Positions 1 to 13,596 of a stretch of DNA of 64,000 nucleotides are shown here, in pieces. The DNA comes from Meandrina meandrites (lineage: Eukaryota; Cnidaria; Anthozoa; Scleractinia; Meandrinidae). Where the stretch lies: contig OY855908.1 in the NCBI GenBank assembly GCA_963693305.1, forward strand, positions 2,525,501 to 2,589,500, in the 5' to 3' direction. Numbering within the stretch: the stretch's first letter is position 1; the number at the start of each line of letters is the position of its first letter. The notes beneath the pieces were generated by a model. That model was not told the origin of the DNA. It did no database searches and was given only the letters and a program-made list of their open reading frames with translations. Position numbers and translations under genes: made by a program.

Positions 1-1368
1 GAAAAGACTTGGCAATGATTTGCTCATTTCTACCCAAAATAATAAATTAAAGGCAGCGAGTTCTAAAACAAACGCAAAATAAATAGACCCATCTGAAAGT
101 CATCAAAATGACGTCCTTACATATTTCGGCTCCAAAAACGTACAACTCTATTCTTAAGTCATTTGTTTATGTAACGTTAAATGAGCATCGCAGGTTTTTC
201 ACCCCAAGAGATAAAATTTGCTTTCTTACCACAGACTTGCCATGGGAATTAGAGAGAAGCGAGCGCTCTGAGTAAATACGATTAGAAGAAAAAATGCCCC
301 GAGGCAAAGTTGAAAGATGCGTGCCAATCTTTGTTCAGTATCGTAAAACATGCGTTTGTTGAGGAGAGGTTAGAATGGATGCAATGGTAATTGAAAGAAA
401 ATTCCTCTGTAATCTACTACCGCGTTTCGGACTCCGCTTAGTTTTGTTCTTTTGTGATGAGTAAACTGAAATATTTGCTTTTCGTTAATTTCTTTTATCT
501 CCTTCAGTGTAGATTGCACAGTTTCCCTTGTCGATAACCTTCAATTAATCATTTGATGCCCACAAAGAAGGTCGGAACGAGTTCTATCACTGAAGCTGTA
601 CTTCGTCATATAACTTAAAAATTCGTTGTCAAGTTGGTCTAATATAAACTGAGCTGCTGTCTCATTGAACTAGTACGTGCACAGATGGAGTTAAAAACAA
701 CTCCAACTGGCCTCCCCAGTGCTCATAACGAGTATGTACACAACAAACCATTCGAACACCGCTTTTACATGCGCATAAAACGACGAAGAAATCACTTAGT
801 AGCCAATACAAAAAAGAACAACAAATCCGTGAATACTTAATACTCAAGCCTCTGTAGTGTTCACGCATATTTTCAAACTCAGTGACTGACCATTACATTT
901 TAGGATTCAGGCTTTATCACTTACACTTACTATAGTGACGCGCCACTAGGTTCGCCGGAGTGCCTTCCTCGGTTATCATGGCGGCGGTCTCCTTTTTGCC
1001 CTGCGTCAAGGACCAAGGGATCGCGAATGACTCTTCCTGCTTCTTAGCGGTTCTTAGCATGACTACAAAGACCAGCTAAGACCACTAATGTGCTCTTCTC
1101 TTCACCGCGTGAAGAAGCCAGACGCCAATGCTGCGCTCAAGCATGCCTACAGAGTCTGTGTTTTGAGTTATAAGCACTCAAAACAAAACCCTAGACTGGA
1201 AAGGCCATTAAAAAGCCACAGCAGAGATTGCCCGTTTAAATGACTTTAACATCTGATTTTTTTCTTGTGAGAAAATTAGAATGAACTTGTTTTTTGTAGA
1301 CACCCTGGCGCGCATCTCAGCATTCGCCGACTTAAGCTTTTTTCGTGTTCTATTTATTTTCCATACAG
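1..1368 (+). other. Intron sequence upstream of the first Mox homeobox exon
   Basis: No coding exon is recognisable here. The 3' end is the splice acceptor (TTTTCCATACAG) of the homeodomain exon. By analogy with the second Mox gene, a first exon of about 400 bp should lie upstream, and it was not found in this stretch, so it is probably outside the window. A GC-richer patch around 940-1150 stands out from its surroundings but shows no recognised element. Confidence 0.6.
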
Positions 1369-1661
1369 ATTCGCCCTCTTCCGAGGAAAAAACGAGATCG
1401 TCCACAGACAACAAGAAGAGGAAAGAAAGGACGGCTTTCACGAAACACCAGCTCCAAGAGCTTGAGAACGAGTTCCTTCGCAACAACTATCTGACAAGAT
1501 TGCGGCGGTACGAGATTGCGGTGAGTTTGGACTTAACGGAGAGACAAATAAAGGTTTGGTTTCAAAATCGGCGAATGAAGTGGAAGCGAATCAAAGGCAA
1601 ACCATTACAAAAGAAGAGTAGCTATTCTACTGAACTGGCTGACAGAGAAACAGCAACTTAA
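1369..1661 (+). CDS. Mox: Mox/Meox-type homeobox protein, last (homeodomain) exon, 5' part outside window
   Basis: Sequence-specific transcription factor of the ANTP class, Mox/Meox family; acts in the nucleus. The exon follows an acceptor at 1367-1368 and starts in phase 1. It encodes about 97 residues: a short Ser/Glu-rich lead, then a 60-residue homeodomain opening [10 protein letters not shown], with [17 protein letters not shown] in helices 1-2 and [14 protein letters not shown] in helix 3 (Gln50, Asn51). The RKERTAF start and [13 protein letters not shown] block are characteristic of Mox rather than Hox or other ANTP families. Only about 20 residues follow before TAA. An AATAAA lies at 1963-1968. 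The neighbouring complete Mox gene has the same intron position and phase, so the two are tandem duplicates. The first exon is missing, so the N-terminus is unknown. Confidence 0.95.
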
Positions 1662-4600
1662 TTAATTAATCCGGAGTTTGGAAAGGAATGGAAAAGGACA
1701 GTGAGGAATCCTCGTCGCGTGTTTGAGTAAAATCAAACTGCATTTGGTTGCACTAAAACTTGTGGAAGAAAAGCTTATTATAGTAAACTCAGATGTTTAA
1801 TAATTTGAGCAAATGAAGAGACAAAAAATTGTATGGTCATGGGCAAAGAGAAAGATAGCCAAAACGGGCACTTTTTGTTATTAACAAAAAAACGGTCTTA
1901 TCATTTGAAGTACCTGAAATGCCTTAAAACAATCAATGGCGGCAGTGTTAGAATGGAATTGTAATAAATTCAATTGCATGCATTTCCGGGCTGGTTATTT
2001 CTGCAAATTAATGTTAATCGGGAATTTCCTTGGCGCCAGTGTTAGACAAATTGCTGATCTGGTAGTACTTTTTGGTTTTTCACATGCAACTCTTATCATA
2101 TAAAATGCACGACATTATACGCAGCAAAGGAATTCGCATTCTATATTCTGAGTTGTGCAGCAAAGCAAAATTCGCTTGACGGAGGCCAAAGTCGTCCAGC
2201 AATCAAGCAGTTTGATTTTTTGATTTGGTTCTTCTTCTTTTTCAAGTTAGCTCTTTTAAACCCTTTTGATATACAGAGGTAAGTCTAAACATGGCCAAGC
2301 TCGACTATTAGCGGAGTTTGATTATAACTTTACCACGACAGCTATGATTAAGTGTACTGAACATTATTTTCAAAATCAGACATCAAAAGGGAAGGCAAGT
2401 TTTTGAGAGACAGAACTTTGTTTACGTTCTTTTTACAAAGTTTCGTTGTTTTGTGTCCATTATACGTAAAAAAAATGCCAAACGCTTTCAGACTGTTGCA
2501 TTCGTTCATGAAGACGTCCAAAAAAAACTATTGATAGGCCTTCAGTGATGCAAATCACAAATATATACTCCCTTCTCATATGATCCACTTACATCTACTT
2601 ACTTGACGTTTATCAATTATAAAGTTTACAGATGAACATACGTAACATTTCCTCAGTTCACTTTCTATCGAATAGATTGGTGTTTTCGAGCCACCAAATC
2701 ATACATAACGATTCTCGCCGACTTTTATAGCAATTTGTTTTGGCTCTGGTATACAATTAAAATAGCTGGCGATTATTAGACAGTTTACTTACTGCAGTTG
2801 ATTTTCAAAGAAAGGTACTGGCAGGTTATAAAGTGCTCATATTGCTGTGCCATTCATCTCAGTTTCAACTTTGCCTTCTGTATCAATAAACCATAAATGA
2901 AACATATATTTTGAGCATTTCAAGAGCATCTAAGAGCATCTAAGTAGCTAAAGTATAAATAACAGATTGCAATAAAATTTTTACATCATATCACTTGATG
3001 AGCGTGTGTTTTGTACTTTTTGCCTCGTTCCCGGCTGAAAGGTCCTAGCCTATTCTTGCTCGTACACATCAACTTTTTGCCTTGCAGCTCAACAGTTTTC
3101 TTTGAAGCTTCAGGTCTTTAGTTTTAAGACTCGTATTTGATAAATACCAAGAAGTTCTCGAACCGCGGCTAATGGATCAATGGATCAGACTGGAGCAGTT
3201 TTGGTTAAAATTCCAGGAGATTCACAACAATTCACCAGGCAGACAATCAGTCAGGTTTTTAATCCCCTCCATTGAGCTCTTCTTTCTTTCTTTTTCTTCT
3301 AAACTATCATCCCCTTTTTCTTCTTGCATTAAATACAAAAACTCTCAAAGTTGATGAAGTCTTTATTGACCATTTCCCTCCAAGTCGAAAATACCTTAAA
3401 CTTTTTAAAGCAGTGTCCGTGAATACGTAGTGGAAGCTGTAAAACATGACATGACAAACCCCGTTTCAAAACACCTATCGCCAAAGCCAGTGACAGAAGC
3501 CGTGATTTTAACCGGAATTCAAAAAGTGTTCTATCGAAAAAACACATCTGGAAACCGTTTGCGAGCAATGAGAACATTTGATCTCCCTAACCGCTTCCGA
3601 CTCGAACAGGGTCATTCCGCTCGGACCGTCGGCGGTGTGTGTTAAATGCCTACTTCAAGACCTTGATGAAAGTCTGTCAGATGATATGTAATCGATAGCG
3701 GCTTTACGCGAGCCCCCTCCATGTTGAAACAATCACTGTATGACTCTAAAAGTCTGTTCTTAGAATGTCAGACATTTTTTCTGGTTCCAACTGAGTTTTG
3801 GCGCAAATATACAAAGTAAAAATGTCTTGCAAAGTCGGATTTGTGCCATTTTATAACCGCAAATAGTTTCTGAGAGAGCCAGGCAACAAATCGCACAAAC
3901 AATGAAACACCAGTTCCACATATTGAACGAGTAGACTCGGGAACCCAAAAGTGCTTTTATTCACTTAAAAAAAAATAACGAATATTTTGTATATTTTCTA
4001 TTAATTAACCTTAGTGTCCAGCTAAACTTGTACGATCATTAAATTTAATGTCAGTCCAAACTAAATTTTTAGTTAAAATGTTTAAATGTTGAAAATCATA
4101 TATTTACCGTGCATGATGCGGCCCATGAATGTCTTTTTGCTTAATATTTGACTGCTTGTTTGTTTGTTTTTTGTTTATATTTTGCTTGTTTGTTTTTCAT
4201 TAGCAAGAGCTGAAGCAAGCATGAAGAATTTGCAATTAATTTTGACAATTGTGCCAATTCCAAACGTGACGACTCCCACGGCTGCAACCCTTGGCCCGCA
4301 GGATAAGAAGAATTTAATGATAATTTAATTTTTTGTACACAGCATAAAACATTGCGATAAGCCCCAAGATGACGGCTTATTAAAATTTTAAACAACAATG
4401 AGGCACACTAATTTTCTTTTCAGCTGCTTGCGTAAGAAAGAAATAACGCTATTGATTTCGGTACGGATGAAACTTCACTTTGAAGTATGACCTAGAACAA
4501 CTTTACAGGAGTCGGTCGTTCGCCGCTTAGCAATTCCATGCTCTAGATAAAGCTTTTCGCAGAATTATCAAGCTTTATCACATATTGCAGAAGTTCAAGA

Positions 4601-5897
4601 AAAAAATGACAACGAATGTCGAATTTCAAACGCAGGTCAACAAGGGGACCAATGGGTAGTCCCAAGGGTCCATAAACAGAGGTATCGGCCTTGATAGGCA
4701 GGTTTATATTTCATGGAAGAGACTTTTGTCGAATTTAATGGCATAGGGAAACAGTATTGTTAAAGTTATACAACGAAAGACGAATGTTTAAACGTGTATA
4801 ATAAATTATCCAGAAATCGATAACTGAATGTTTCGCAAATTCTCCCTCAAAAGCAAGCGCTTCAAACTTCACAACATAGTATAAACAACTGCAAGGGCTT
4901 TGGAGTTTCCTGCGGAAATAGAGCTTCCCTAGGAAAACGTATTTCAGCTATAGGAGATTATTTTGCTCAATTAAAAACAAAGAGCGACCACCTGATAATC
5001 TTAGCAGATTAAAACGCAATTTAAAGTGAACTAGAGCTGCCACCAGATTTCTAATCGTAGATAGATATGTTAGCTCGGCCTTGCTCACGCACAGTCTGGC
5101 GGCCGTAGCGCCAACGCCTTTTGAAACATACTGTACCCCAATAAAGATACCGCACTTGCAAGATTAAAATAAATTGCTTTCTTCTGTTTACTAAGAAAAC
5201 ACAAAAAATAAACTGGATGGGTTGCGCATCACTGAAACCACTTCAGACACTTCAGCACGCGTAAGAAGGGCAAGAGCCTTCTCACTCAGCCGAGCTGATT
5301 ATTTACCCACTCAGAGCAGATGGAAAATACGAAATTGCCGATTCATATTGCCTTAGACCAAAAATCTAAAAATGATGAGGCATTATTTCCTAGGCTAAAC
5401 TTAATTCATTTAGCATCTGATAAAGTCGGCAAACTCAAAGAAAACGTTTATCACAACTCCATGGATTGCAGACGATATATATTTTTTGTGTGGTAGGCAT
5501 TACCGACAAATATAGACCCTTCTTGCGGGACTTATCCGCCAGCAAATCTTCCCTTTTTCCACCCAAACCGACTATTAACAGCTAATGGTTTTCCAACGAG
5601 ATTTAAAAACGTGGTGAGGCAATCAAGCGAAGTTTGGAAATGCACTTATTTCAAAGACAGGGGCCGTGTCAAGGCCGCATGTCTCGGGCCCCCGAAATCG
5701 ACCGCTTGTAACAACTGTGTATCAGCTGACATAAAAAGGCTGCGCAGCTGACTTTTACACTAGCATGCATGGAATATCGATTACGCGATCCGACCATGAC
5801 ATAAACAGTCGCAGTTTGATCTAAAAACACATGTAACCGTGGCGGAAATCAAATTTTTAATCAGCAGTTGCTACTACTGCTGCTGAGGCTCGGCAAA
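1662..5897. other. Intergenic region between the two Mox genes
   Basis: This 4.2 kb stretch has no convincing exon; the short ORFs lack splice context and recognisable residues. Its first part should contain the 3' UTR of the upstream Mox gene. The last few hundred bases should contain the promoter of the downstream gene. I see no clear transposon or long tandem repeat in it. Confidence 0.5.
5723..5750 (+). promoter_or_regulatory. Paired E-boxes around a TATA-like motif upstream of the second Mox gene
   Basis: Two identical CAGCTG E-boxes (5723-5728 and 5745-5750) flank ATAAAAAGG at 5731-5739, about 150-175 bp upstream of the start codon. The spacing would suit a core promoter with a short 5' UTR. 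CAGCTG is a class of bHLH site, but six-base motifs occur by chance, so regulation by bHLH factors is only inferred. Confidence 0.35.
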
Positions 5898-8800
5898 ATG
5901 TACGCAAGAGGCTTCGGGTACGCTGGTCAAAGTTATGGCCATTACAACCCTCAATACCATATTCCCCAGCAAAACTCGCCGCACCATCCGTCATATCAAC
6001 CGTACATTTACAACGCGCCGCGTTATGGATTTAACGCGTTCACACGCGCCAACCCAGCTCCGTTCAACCATATTACACCGTCACCTTCGGCGATCCACTA
6101 CCCAGGAGAATCACGCATGCCAGACTTGGCAGGCCCAAGACAAAGCTACGAAGCGCACTGTCATTACTACTCGCCTACTTCCCTCCCACCGCAGCCTGTT
6201 ATCCAGTCGCCAGAGCCGCCGAATCAGAGAGAGAAGGAAGCAGAGAATGGCTTACACGAAGGAAGGGCCAGCGAGAAATTAACGGAGAATTGCTACCCAG
6301 GTAAATGCAGCGAGGTGATCATTTGTAATTGCAGTTTTGTGCTTAACACCCTGTAAAGGGCAGTGCGTTACGCCAGATAATAAGCTTAGGGACACGATTA
6401 CTGTCTTAGTAGATTCAAGGTTTGATTGTCGTGAATTGCTCATTATATTATAGTTAAGACCTTATTATCCCTGCATTTCCTCTAATGTTGCTTGATTGAA
6501 ATTTGATGGAAGCTTCGCGGATTTGAAATCATTCAAATGAGCGACTACATGTAAACCAAGCTGAGGATGTTTCCTCTATTTAATTTCTTTATTTTTATGA
6601 ATTTTCTTCCAGCTAGACAAAAATAGCTCACTTTTTGCTTCTTGCAGGAGTATAATTTTATTCATTCGATGCGGTCAATGTGGTTAAAACTGAATCGTCC
6701 GGTGGCCGGCCCGGGTTGTAGCTAGTATGAATTAAACAAAGTGATGCTTGGCTTACCAAATTTGGGACTTGACACTGAGTAAACCTGAGGCGAATAAAAG
6801 ATAGTCCAATAAGGCCATTCTGAACCCTGATGTAAACATCACTTATATCTCAAAATGATCCGCTTCGCTGCAATTCCTTTCAACATTACACTACAGTAAG
6901 CCTTTTAACATGGGTTATCACAATTGGCGTATTCATTGAAACCAGTATTCGCCTTTTCACACTTTCCAGGGAAGACAACACAACAATTTATTGGTATTCC
7001 CATATAGATGGTGTTACCTAAGTACAGAATCACTAAAGTTTAAAACGAAAGAAATTACAGTAGAGGTTGTTTTGATCAGGGACTGAAACGTTTTCCGCTA
7101 AAAATATTACTCATTTTATGTAATCATTCTGTAAACAGTTTTTCCACGAATACTTAGTAAATACGGACTATGTCATTCATCATCTGATACAGACAGGCTT
7201 AAAAGGAGAAATTCAAGCGTACACTTTCGCCAAAAGAATTGAAGTATAATAAACGAACCGCCGAAGAGGCTTCTCAGTTCTTCGCCAGCGTTTTACCGTT
7301 CATTGCACTTATTGAAGGAATTTAACCAGACTCAATGAAGGTTCTTCTCACAAAAACAGCCTGGAGCCCCCATTAGAGAGTTTTTCAAGTTGTCCACGAT
7401 TTTGCCAAAAGATCTTTTTTGAACAAGAGATTAGTTTTAATTTGCAAATGTCTACTAAAAGTTCTTTTCGTTTCTTGTTGGATTTGCCACGAGTTTAAAC
7501 GTGGAACAGTCAGTGAACGAAAAACAAGCCTTAAAAAAAGATCCAAAAGATAACTACATGCAATTCAAAAGACCGTTTGAACCCGAAAATAAAAAGAAAT
7601 AAAACTTAATTTAAAATAATACTAATTTAAAAAGTGCTCCCACCAAACATCATTTCTAGTCAGTTTCAGTTTTGAAACTTATAAGAAAAACAAAAGAAAA
7701 CAAAGCAAGAAAAAAGAAACGAAAGCTTCTCCAATGTAAAAAAAAAAGTGATAAAATAAATGCTGAAAACAATTCGAAAATTGAATGTTAAACCTTCGTG
7801 GGATATGAACCGACTCCAGAGCGCAGGAATGTGGTGAATTTTGTTGAATCGATAACAGTGGGTTCACTGCTGAGTAAGAAAAGGCTGTACACTCTCTTGG
7901 GAACTTTCACCCTGAAGTTTTAGTTAATTCCTTGCACTGATAACATTTTAATCTTAAATTAATGCATCACACAGGTATCCCTGCCTGTGATGTTAACGAT
8001 GAAGCGAAGCGATTCACTATCATTCAATAATTACCCTCGGTTCACGTGTAACGGATTAATAATTTAAGCGCAGATATCTTCGATCACTGATTCAATAACA
8101 GTACAGCAAGGTTTTCCACAAACTGGACTTGATGGGCACCCAAACTTATCATCATCAACAGAAAAGTCCACGATCCGCAACCCGCTTTGCATGAGCCATT
8201 TTCACGCCGGCTGGTGACCACGGAGCTACAGTAACAGGGAAATAAATGTCTTATTGACTGGATTGGTCACATTTTCGGCGGAGACATCAAAGGAACAACA
8301 TCAGTACAGGACAGCAGGTCACATTTTTATTGCCAAAACATTTGGCAAGGAACATCTGAAAATTCGCTTTTCTAGAAATAGAAATTCATCGGCGCTGTAT
8401 GTTAAAAGCATATGTCGTAACACGATTTAGACATGTACTCGCAGTAATTCCCTGCTTGGTCTCTTCATCCAAGCTTAAGTCGAAAAACGCTTTTAGGAGT
8501 ATCAATGAAAAAAGGATTTCCGAATGCGCTACACTTCCTACGAATAATATCGGTTTGCCAAAATTTGGTTCATAACGTATTTTAATGAACTTCTTAAGCA
8601 CATTTTTTTTTTCAGAAAAAGAATGCGTTACAGCTTTAACACTTTTTATTTAATAGCAGCACGACTTCGGAACTGAGACGAACTAAATCAGAATAAATGG
8701 AGAGGATCGCGGCGGGATTTAAATAGATCTGAATCATGACCGTGCACATGTCTACAAACGACACAGCGGCTTGAAAAGCAGCCAAATTTGGACTTTTTAC

Positions 8801-10983
8801 AATCACGTCCACAAGCAGCAACTGATGTCTACAGCCATCTTACAACATGAGGCAGATAGAGAGTGCGTTCAATTCATTTCATGATATCAGTAGACCACCA
8901 TGCAACAAAACAGACATCTTTATTTAAAGAAAAAGCACATGAAATCGGAGTTTTTACACCCTTAATTCATTATATAATTAAAATATGGGCGGGTCGTTTT
9001 TCGGTCTAAAAAAAGAAAGTCGAAAAAAAAAAAAAACGAGACATTTGTTGCACATCTCTTTAAAACACCAACGTTGCCCATATATTTCTCAGATATATCC
9101 TTACGAATAAATATTTTTCTAGTTTTAGTACGTCTTCTTGAGAGATCTACGGCCACACTATACCTAACTTATCTGGCCAATGAAAGGCAACTAAATGTGC
9201 CGACAAAGAGACTGAATTAATACCAGCTGTATACCAGTAGCAAGCCTTACGTGTGTAGACATGCATCGGTATATGAGTCTCATAATATGGCACCAAGTCT
9301 GTATATTTGATTAATATGATAATGGCCTTTATGCGCGGTACACTGTGCTCCGATATTCAATTTTGTGATTTTAAAAGCTCTAGCTAGTTTTACGCATTTT
9401 TTCTACAAAGTAAATCTCTGTCCCCTTCTAATCAGCAGTCAAGAGGCCGGCTGTTATAATTTTGATCTTTTATCAATCAGTTCTATTGCATTCCATTTGC
9501 TTTAAATGCATTCTTATCAAAAGGATAAAGCTTAAGCAATGCGATCCATATGTCAAAATATTGCCCAAATGATCCTTAGCTCTTCAGAAGTCCAACTTGA
9601 CGTTACGTACAGCACAAATTCCATAAACTCTTCTGTCATTGTATAAATAAACTACAGTTTTATAACTTAGAAATAAAAAGGCGTAAAAGTGCTGTCCATA
9701 TGTTCAGCAATGACCCAAAATATTATTTGTAATGAACCTCAGTTCTTCAAAACTATCGACGCAGTTTCAAGACGCTGAAATCGACAAATCTTTCTGCGCC
9801 TGACTGATTACTGGGGCTTCATGATGTTAATAGAGCAAAGCACAAGCAGTGCTATCCATATTTCCAAACTCATGCTCAACGCAAAATATAACCCAAAATT
9901 CCGCTTTTTATTTAAGTTTCCTATTTATTTAAAACTCGTAAAGGAAATGAAGAGGGGAAATTGATTCAAGGCAGAAAACTTTTTTGCAGCTACCGACTTG
10001 GTCAGTGTGTCAACCCAATTGAGACACCAACCTTCCATTATTCAATTTACTTTTTTCTCCTCGTCCTAGTTAAAAATGAAGAGAAACTCTTCGTTAATCA
10101 ACTTGATCTTGGTCCTTTTATGTACTAGACAAATGTTCTTCAAACCTAGTGTTGTTTGGTTTATTTACCCGTGAAATGGCACGTGAGTCACTGTAGCTTA
10201 TATGAACGAAAGTAAAATTAGAAACAGCAGTCTCAATTTTGGATAATGCGTTTAATGCACATTGTTTGGTCTTCTTGTCCATCTAAACATGCAGCTAGCC
10301 AAGTTATATTTACTCCGATAATATTAAAGCGCTATTACACAGGAACACAGACCTTCCATGCATTTATACCGACAGAAAATTGAAAATATATTTTATGGAA
10401 AAAACGCGCGCTTTCGAATTTCGACGTCGCCATGACACTATTATGACGTCTGAAATGGCTGTGTTTTGCTTCACATTGATTGGTTCTACGTGATATCTTC
10501 ATGTTGATAAATGGCACATCGTTGTTTTTTTTCAAGACCAGTCAATAAGCAGGCTTCGCAACTAGGAAAACTGTAGCAGTATAGATAATTCGTTGATAGT
10601 ACAGAGAGGAACTGATGTTGATAACTATTCTTTAACGTTCTTTCCTTTTGTTCACAGTCGATGAAGTTGACGAGGACGACGACGAAGAAGAGGATAAATC
10701 TGAGAAACCAAAAGGAAAGAAACGAAAAGAAAGAACAGCGTTTACAACGCATCAACTACGTGAACTAGAAAACGAATTCGCGAGAAATAACTACCTCACG
10801 AGACTGAGAAGATACGAGATAGCAGTGAGTTTGGACTTATCGGAAAGACAAGTGAAGGTTTGGTTTCAAAATAGAAGAATGAAATGGAAAAGAGTAAAAG
10901 GAGAGAAAAAACCGGAGAAAAAATCGCCGTTTCAGATAATGCAGCTCGAAAAAGAGAGACTACAGCAAGAATCCTGCACATAA
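5898..10983 (+). CDS. Mox: Mox/Meox-type homeobox protein, complete two-exon gene
   Basis: Exons 5898-6300 and 10658-10983 give 242 residues. The ATG at 5898 opens [11 protein letters not shown]; an upstream in-frame TTG is not needed. Exon 1 encodes a Tyr/Pro/His-rich N-terminus and ends in phase 1 at CCCAG|GTAAAT. Exon 2 follows TTGTTCACAG. It begins with an acidic run ([13 protein letters not shown], about residues 135-147), then a Lys-rich linker and the homeodomain (about 155-214) with [29 protein letters not shown] and [15 protein letters not shown] basic/Gln-rich tail of about 28 residues ends at TAA. Helix 3 carries Gln50 and Asn51, so it should bind TAAT-type sites. The 4.36 kb intron shows no transposon I can define. 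The nearest AATAAA is distant (11754-11759). Mox assignment is firm; which cnidarian Mox paralogue is not resolved. Confidence 0.95.
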
Positions 10984-12534
10984 CGTAAGCTAATCCAAAC
11001 TGTGACAATCCATATTTTACCTTCGTTTGAGGAGGAAGGTGACATATTTCTGATAGTGCAGAAAAATAAGTGTACCACTGGGTCATAGGCTCAGTAAGTC
11101 TTTTCTTAGAAAAGCATCACAATTCATTTCTGTTCCTGTGATATCCTCGAGCTTTTTCCTTAATGTATTTCTGCTTTTTTTTTTTTGTACTGAGAGAGAA
11201 AAGAAGAAGGAACTTGATCCTGGGACCAGGGTGAACAAAAGGCAATTTTATCTTCTTTTTTTTTTTGGCCGACTTTACTTTACGGGGCTATGTCACGTCA
11301 TTGTAGGTAATTCTGTTTATTGGCAGCAGTTGAACAGCCTTTTACTGTCAAAATCATAACCACATAACAAGCGACGATGATTTTTCTGAAAGATAATTCC
11401 ATACAAACCAAGATAAACTTAAAAAGAATGTTTCAAAATTACTTAGGTGCATTCCGTTTTACATGTAATCTCCTCCAATTTTGTCAATTTGTGCCCGTTC
11501 TTGGCTTCTGTGTTTATTTTGAGTTCTTCACAGTTTTAAGCCGTTATTTTGATATTTCAGTTAGTTCAATGACTACATTGTTGATCAGTGCTGAAATTTC
11601 TTACAATTGCGTGACCCCGCCTCTTTGAGTTCTCCCAGTTTTTACAAAATATGAACAGATATATCTTCACACAAGAATGATTATTACAAGAGGTCCCTAA
11701 CAAAACTGTTTGTTCTACTGAACTCATCCCAGTAAGGTCTCAGTAAATAAGTAAATAAATCCCCTCCCATCCCTCTAAGAAATGAGAGCAAAGGGTGAAA
11801 GTATACATATGTACATAGATGTTCTCAGTGAGAAATGCCTCAGTGAAGTTGCCCAGCTTTTATACTATAAAGCAATTAGTAGAATTCTACTAGTATACTA
11901 ATGCAAATGCTGCAATCTGATTGGCTGAGCTACTCGTATACTATCGGCCACTAGAGTGCAGTGGTTGTCGGTCGTCCACAAAATGCGACGTTTTTATCGC
12001 TTTTCCGAATTTTTGGAAGAAAGTTTAGATATAAATGGATAATTAAATTCCCGAGAAGACTAAAAGAAGGACATTAGCGGTTTCTTGACTTTAAAAGCTT
12101 GAAATTATTGAAGAAACGGGTACACGCGCGTAAACAACTGCAAATTTACCAAGGACAATTCAATGCGTGCTATTTTGTGTAAAGTTCAATAGTGTGTAGA
12201 AAAATAATTAGAAACCGTTATTTGCGTTTATTTCAGTTAGAATTCTATTGAAACAATTAGATTATTCGCCCTCAATTTCTATGAGGTGATAATCTAATTT
12301 TCATTGAGATGATAATCTATCACCTCATAAAAATCTCGAGCTCATAATCTAATTGTTAAATAGAGCCAACTGTTTTTATTCTCTAACCGCTCGAGATGCT
12401 ATAACAGGTTGTAATTATTTCAGTATCTGGGGCTGACTACAGTTTTATGTTTACTTTGCTCCAAGCAAAAATCTAGAACTATTTATTTCTTTATCCTAAC
12501 ATTTCTTATAGTATTTTAGCGTGGTGCAGTGGAT
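10984..12534. other. 3' flank of the Mox pair and intergenic sequence
   Basis: This should hold the 3' UTR of the second Mox gene, then sequence with no coding signal. Around 11880-12370 there are repeat-like patches (TAGAATTCTACTAG near the start; repeated GATGATAATCTA-type words around 12285-12350) that look like a degraded interspersed repeat. I could not define its ends. Confidence 0.4.
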
Positions 12535-12927
12535 CAGGGACAGATGAGACCATCTTAATGTGGTAGGGCTAAAAAATCTGGCCAAAACAAACAAGCATTC
12601 TCTGTTCTGCCATTTATCATGCATTTGCGCGCCATCACTTTTACAACCCCAATAAATGTAACTTGGTATACCTTCAAATGCATGTTAAATAAAACTGCCT
12701 AAGCTTGCTACTTTTTGAAGTTGCCAAAGTTTTTCTTGCGGTTCCTCCTCACAGCTGTGCCGAGCCTTTGACTTCGTGAAGCGCATATGCAAACGTAGAA
12801 GCCTTTTGTTACTTCAAGTGGTAAAATTCATACATTATCCCTGGCATCTGGAGCCCTAAAAAATCAACCAAAGCAAAAAAGTGGTAGGGTTATAGCCCTA
12901 CCAGCCCCTCCCCCTCTGCGGTCCCTG
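12535..12927. mobile_element. Non-autonomous DNA transposon, CAGGG...CCCTG type, 5-bp target duplication
   Basis: The element starts CAGGGACAG and ends GCGGTCCCTG, so the termini are inverted. It is flanked by TGGAT on both sides (12530-12534 and 12928-12932). It is 393 bp and non-coding. Inside, GTGGTAGGGCTA near the left end and the GTAGGGTTATAGCCCTAC hairpin near the right end are subterminal inverted words. It belongs to the same structural group as the elements at 40055, 41272, 43051 and 53015. Terminus type and duplication length suit hAT-like families with short duplications; no transposase is present. Confidence 0.65.
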
Positions 12928-13115
12928 TGGATACAAAACACATATAAAGAAAAACCAATTGAAACATAACTATACAGTAAGATAAATATTTTTTTCTGCT
13001 AAAACATTTGGTAAAGAAACGGAGAGTGCCCAACCCTTGCCAAATTTACTAGGCTTTCTGACAGTGAATAGTGTTTATCGTCTGGAAGTTTTGAAATTCT
13101 CACATTCGTGCCATA

Positions 13116-13596
13116 ATGTTTCAATATGCTAGTAATATGCATAGATACAACACAAGAGATACAGCTAAACAGAATTTTTATAAGTCTAGAGTAAAACTTA
13201 ATGCAGGACAACAGTCAATTTGTTTCATGGCTATTGATATTTGGAAAGACCTTCCGTCTTCTTTAAAAGACTCGAGTGTGAGTACATTTTCGAAGCAAAT
13301 AAAACGGTTAGCTCCTGTCAGAACAAAAACTCAACTAGTTTTCGACTAAGCTGAGTTCGTAAATAAGGTGTTTCCTCATTGCTGTCTTGTCTGTCGTCTC
13401 CTATTATTACCTGTAATTTATTTATAACTTAAAATTGTATGGGGAGCTAACTAAAACCTACCGGTTAATTTAGCTTCCCAGTTCGCAATGTAACTTAACT
13501 ACAAATAGAGTATGCGTGCCTGTCTTAACAAGAATGTAAAAATCTAGTCTATCCATTTATGTGAGTTTAATAAAATTACTATCAGTGTTATGTAGT
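13116..13596 (+). mobile_element. 3' remnant of a non-LTR retrotransposon (LINE) reverse-transcriptase ORF
   Basis: Codons 13116-13349 contain the tail typical of CR1/L2-like reverse transcriptase ORFs: HRYNTRDTA, then a stretch ending IDIWKDLPSSLKD and STFSKQIKRL, then a stop. This matches the usual Y-x-T-R ... W-x-x-L-P-x-x-x-K ... F-K arrangement at the end of such ORFs. The catalytic core is absent, so it is a 5'-truncated dead copy. About 245 bp of 3' UTR follow and lead straight into the AGTCGC microsatellite; some LINE tails end in simple repeats that can seed such expansions. Confidence 0.6.

Noticed and set aside
7679..9156. Several short minus-strand ORFs in the Mox intron
   Set aside because: Low-complexity, AT-rich readings without splice sites or recognisable residues.
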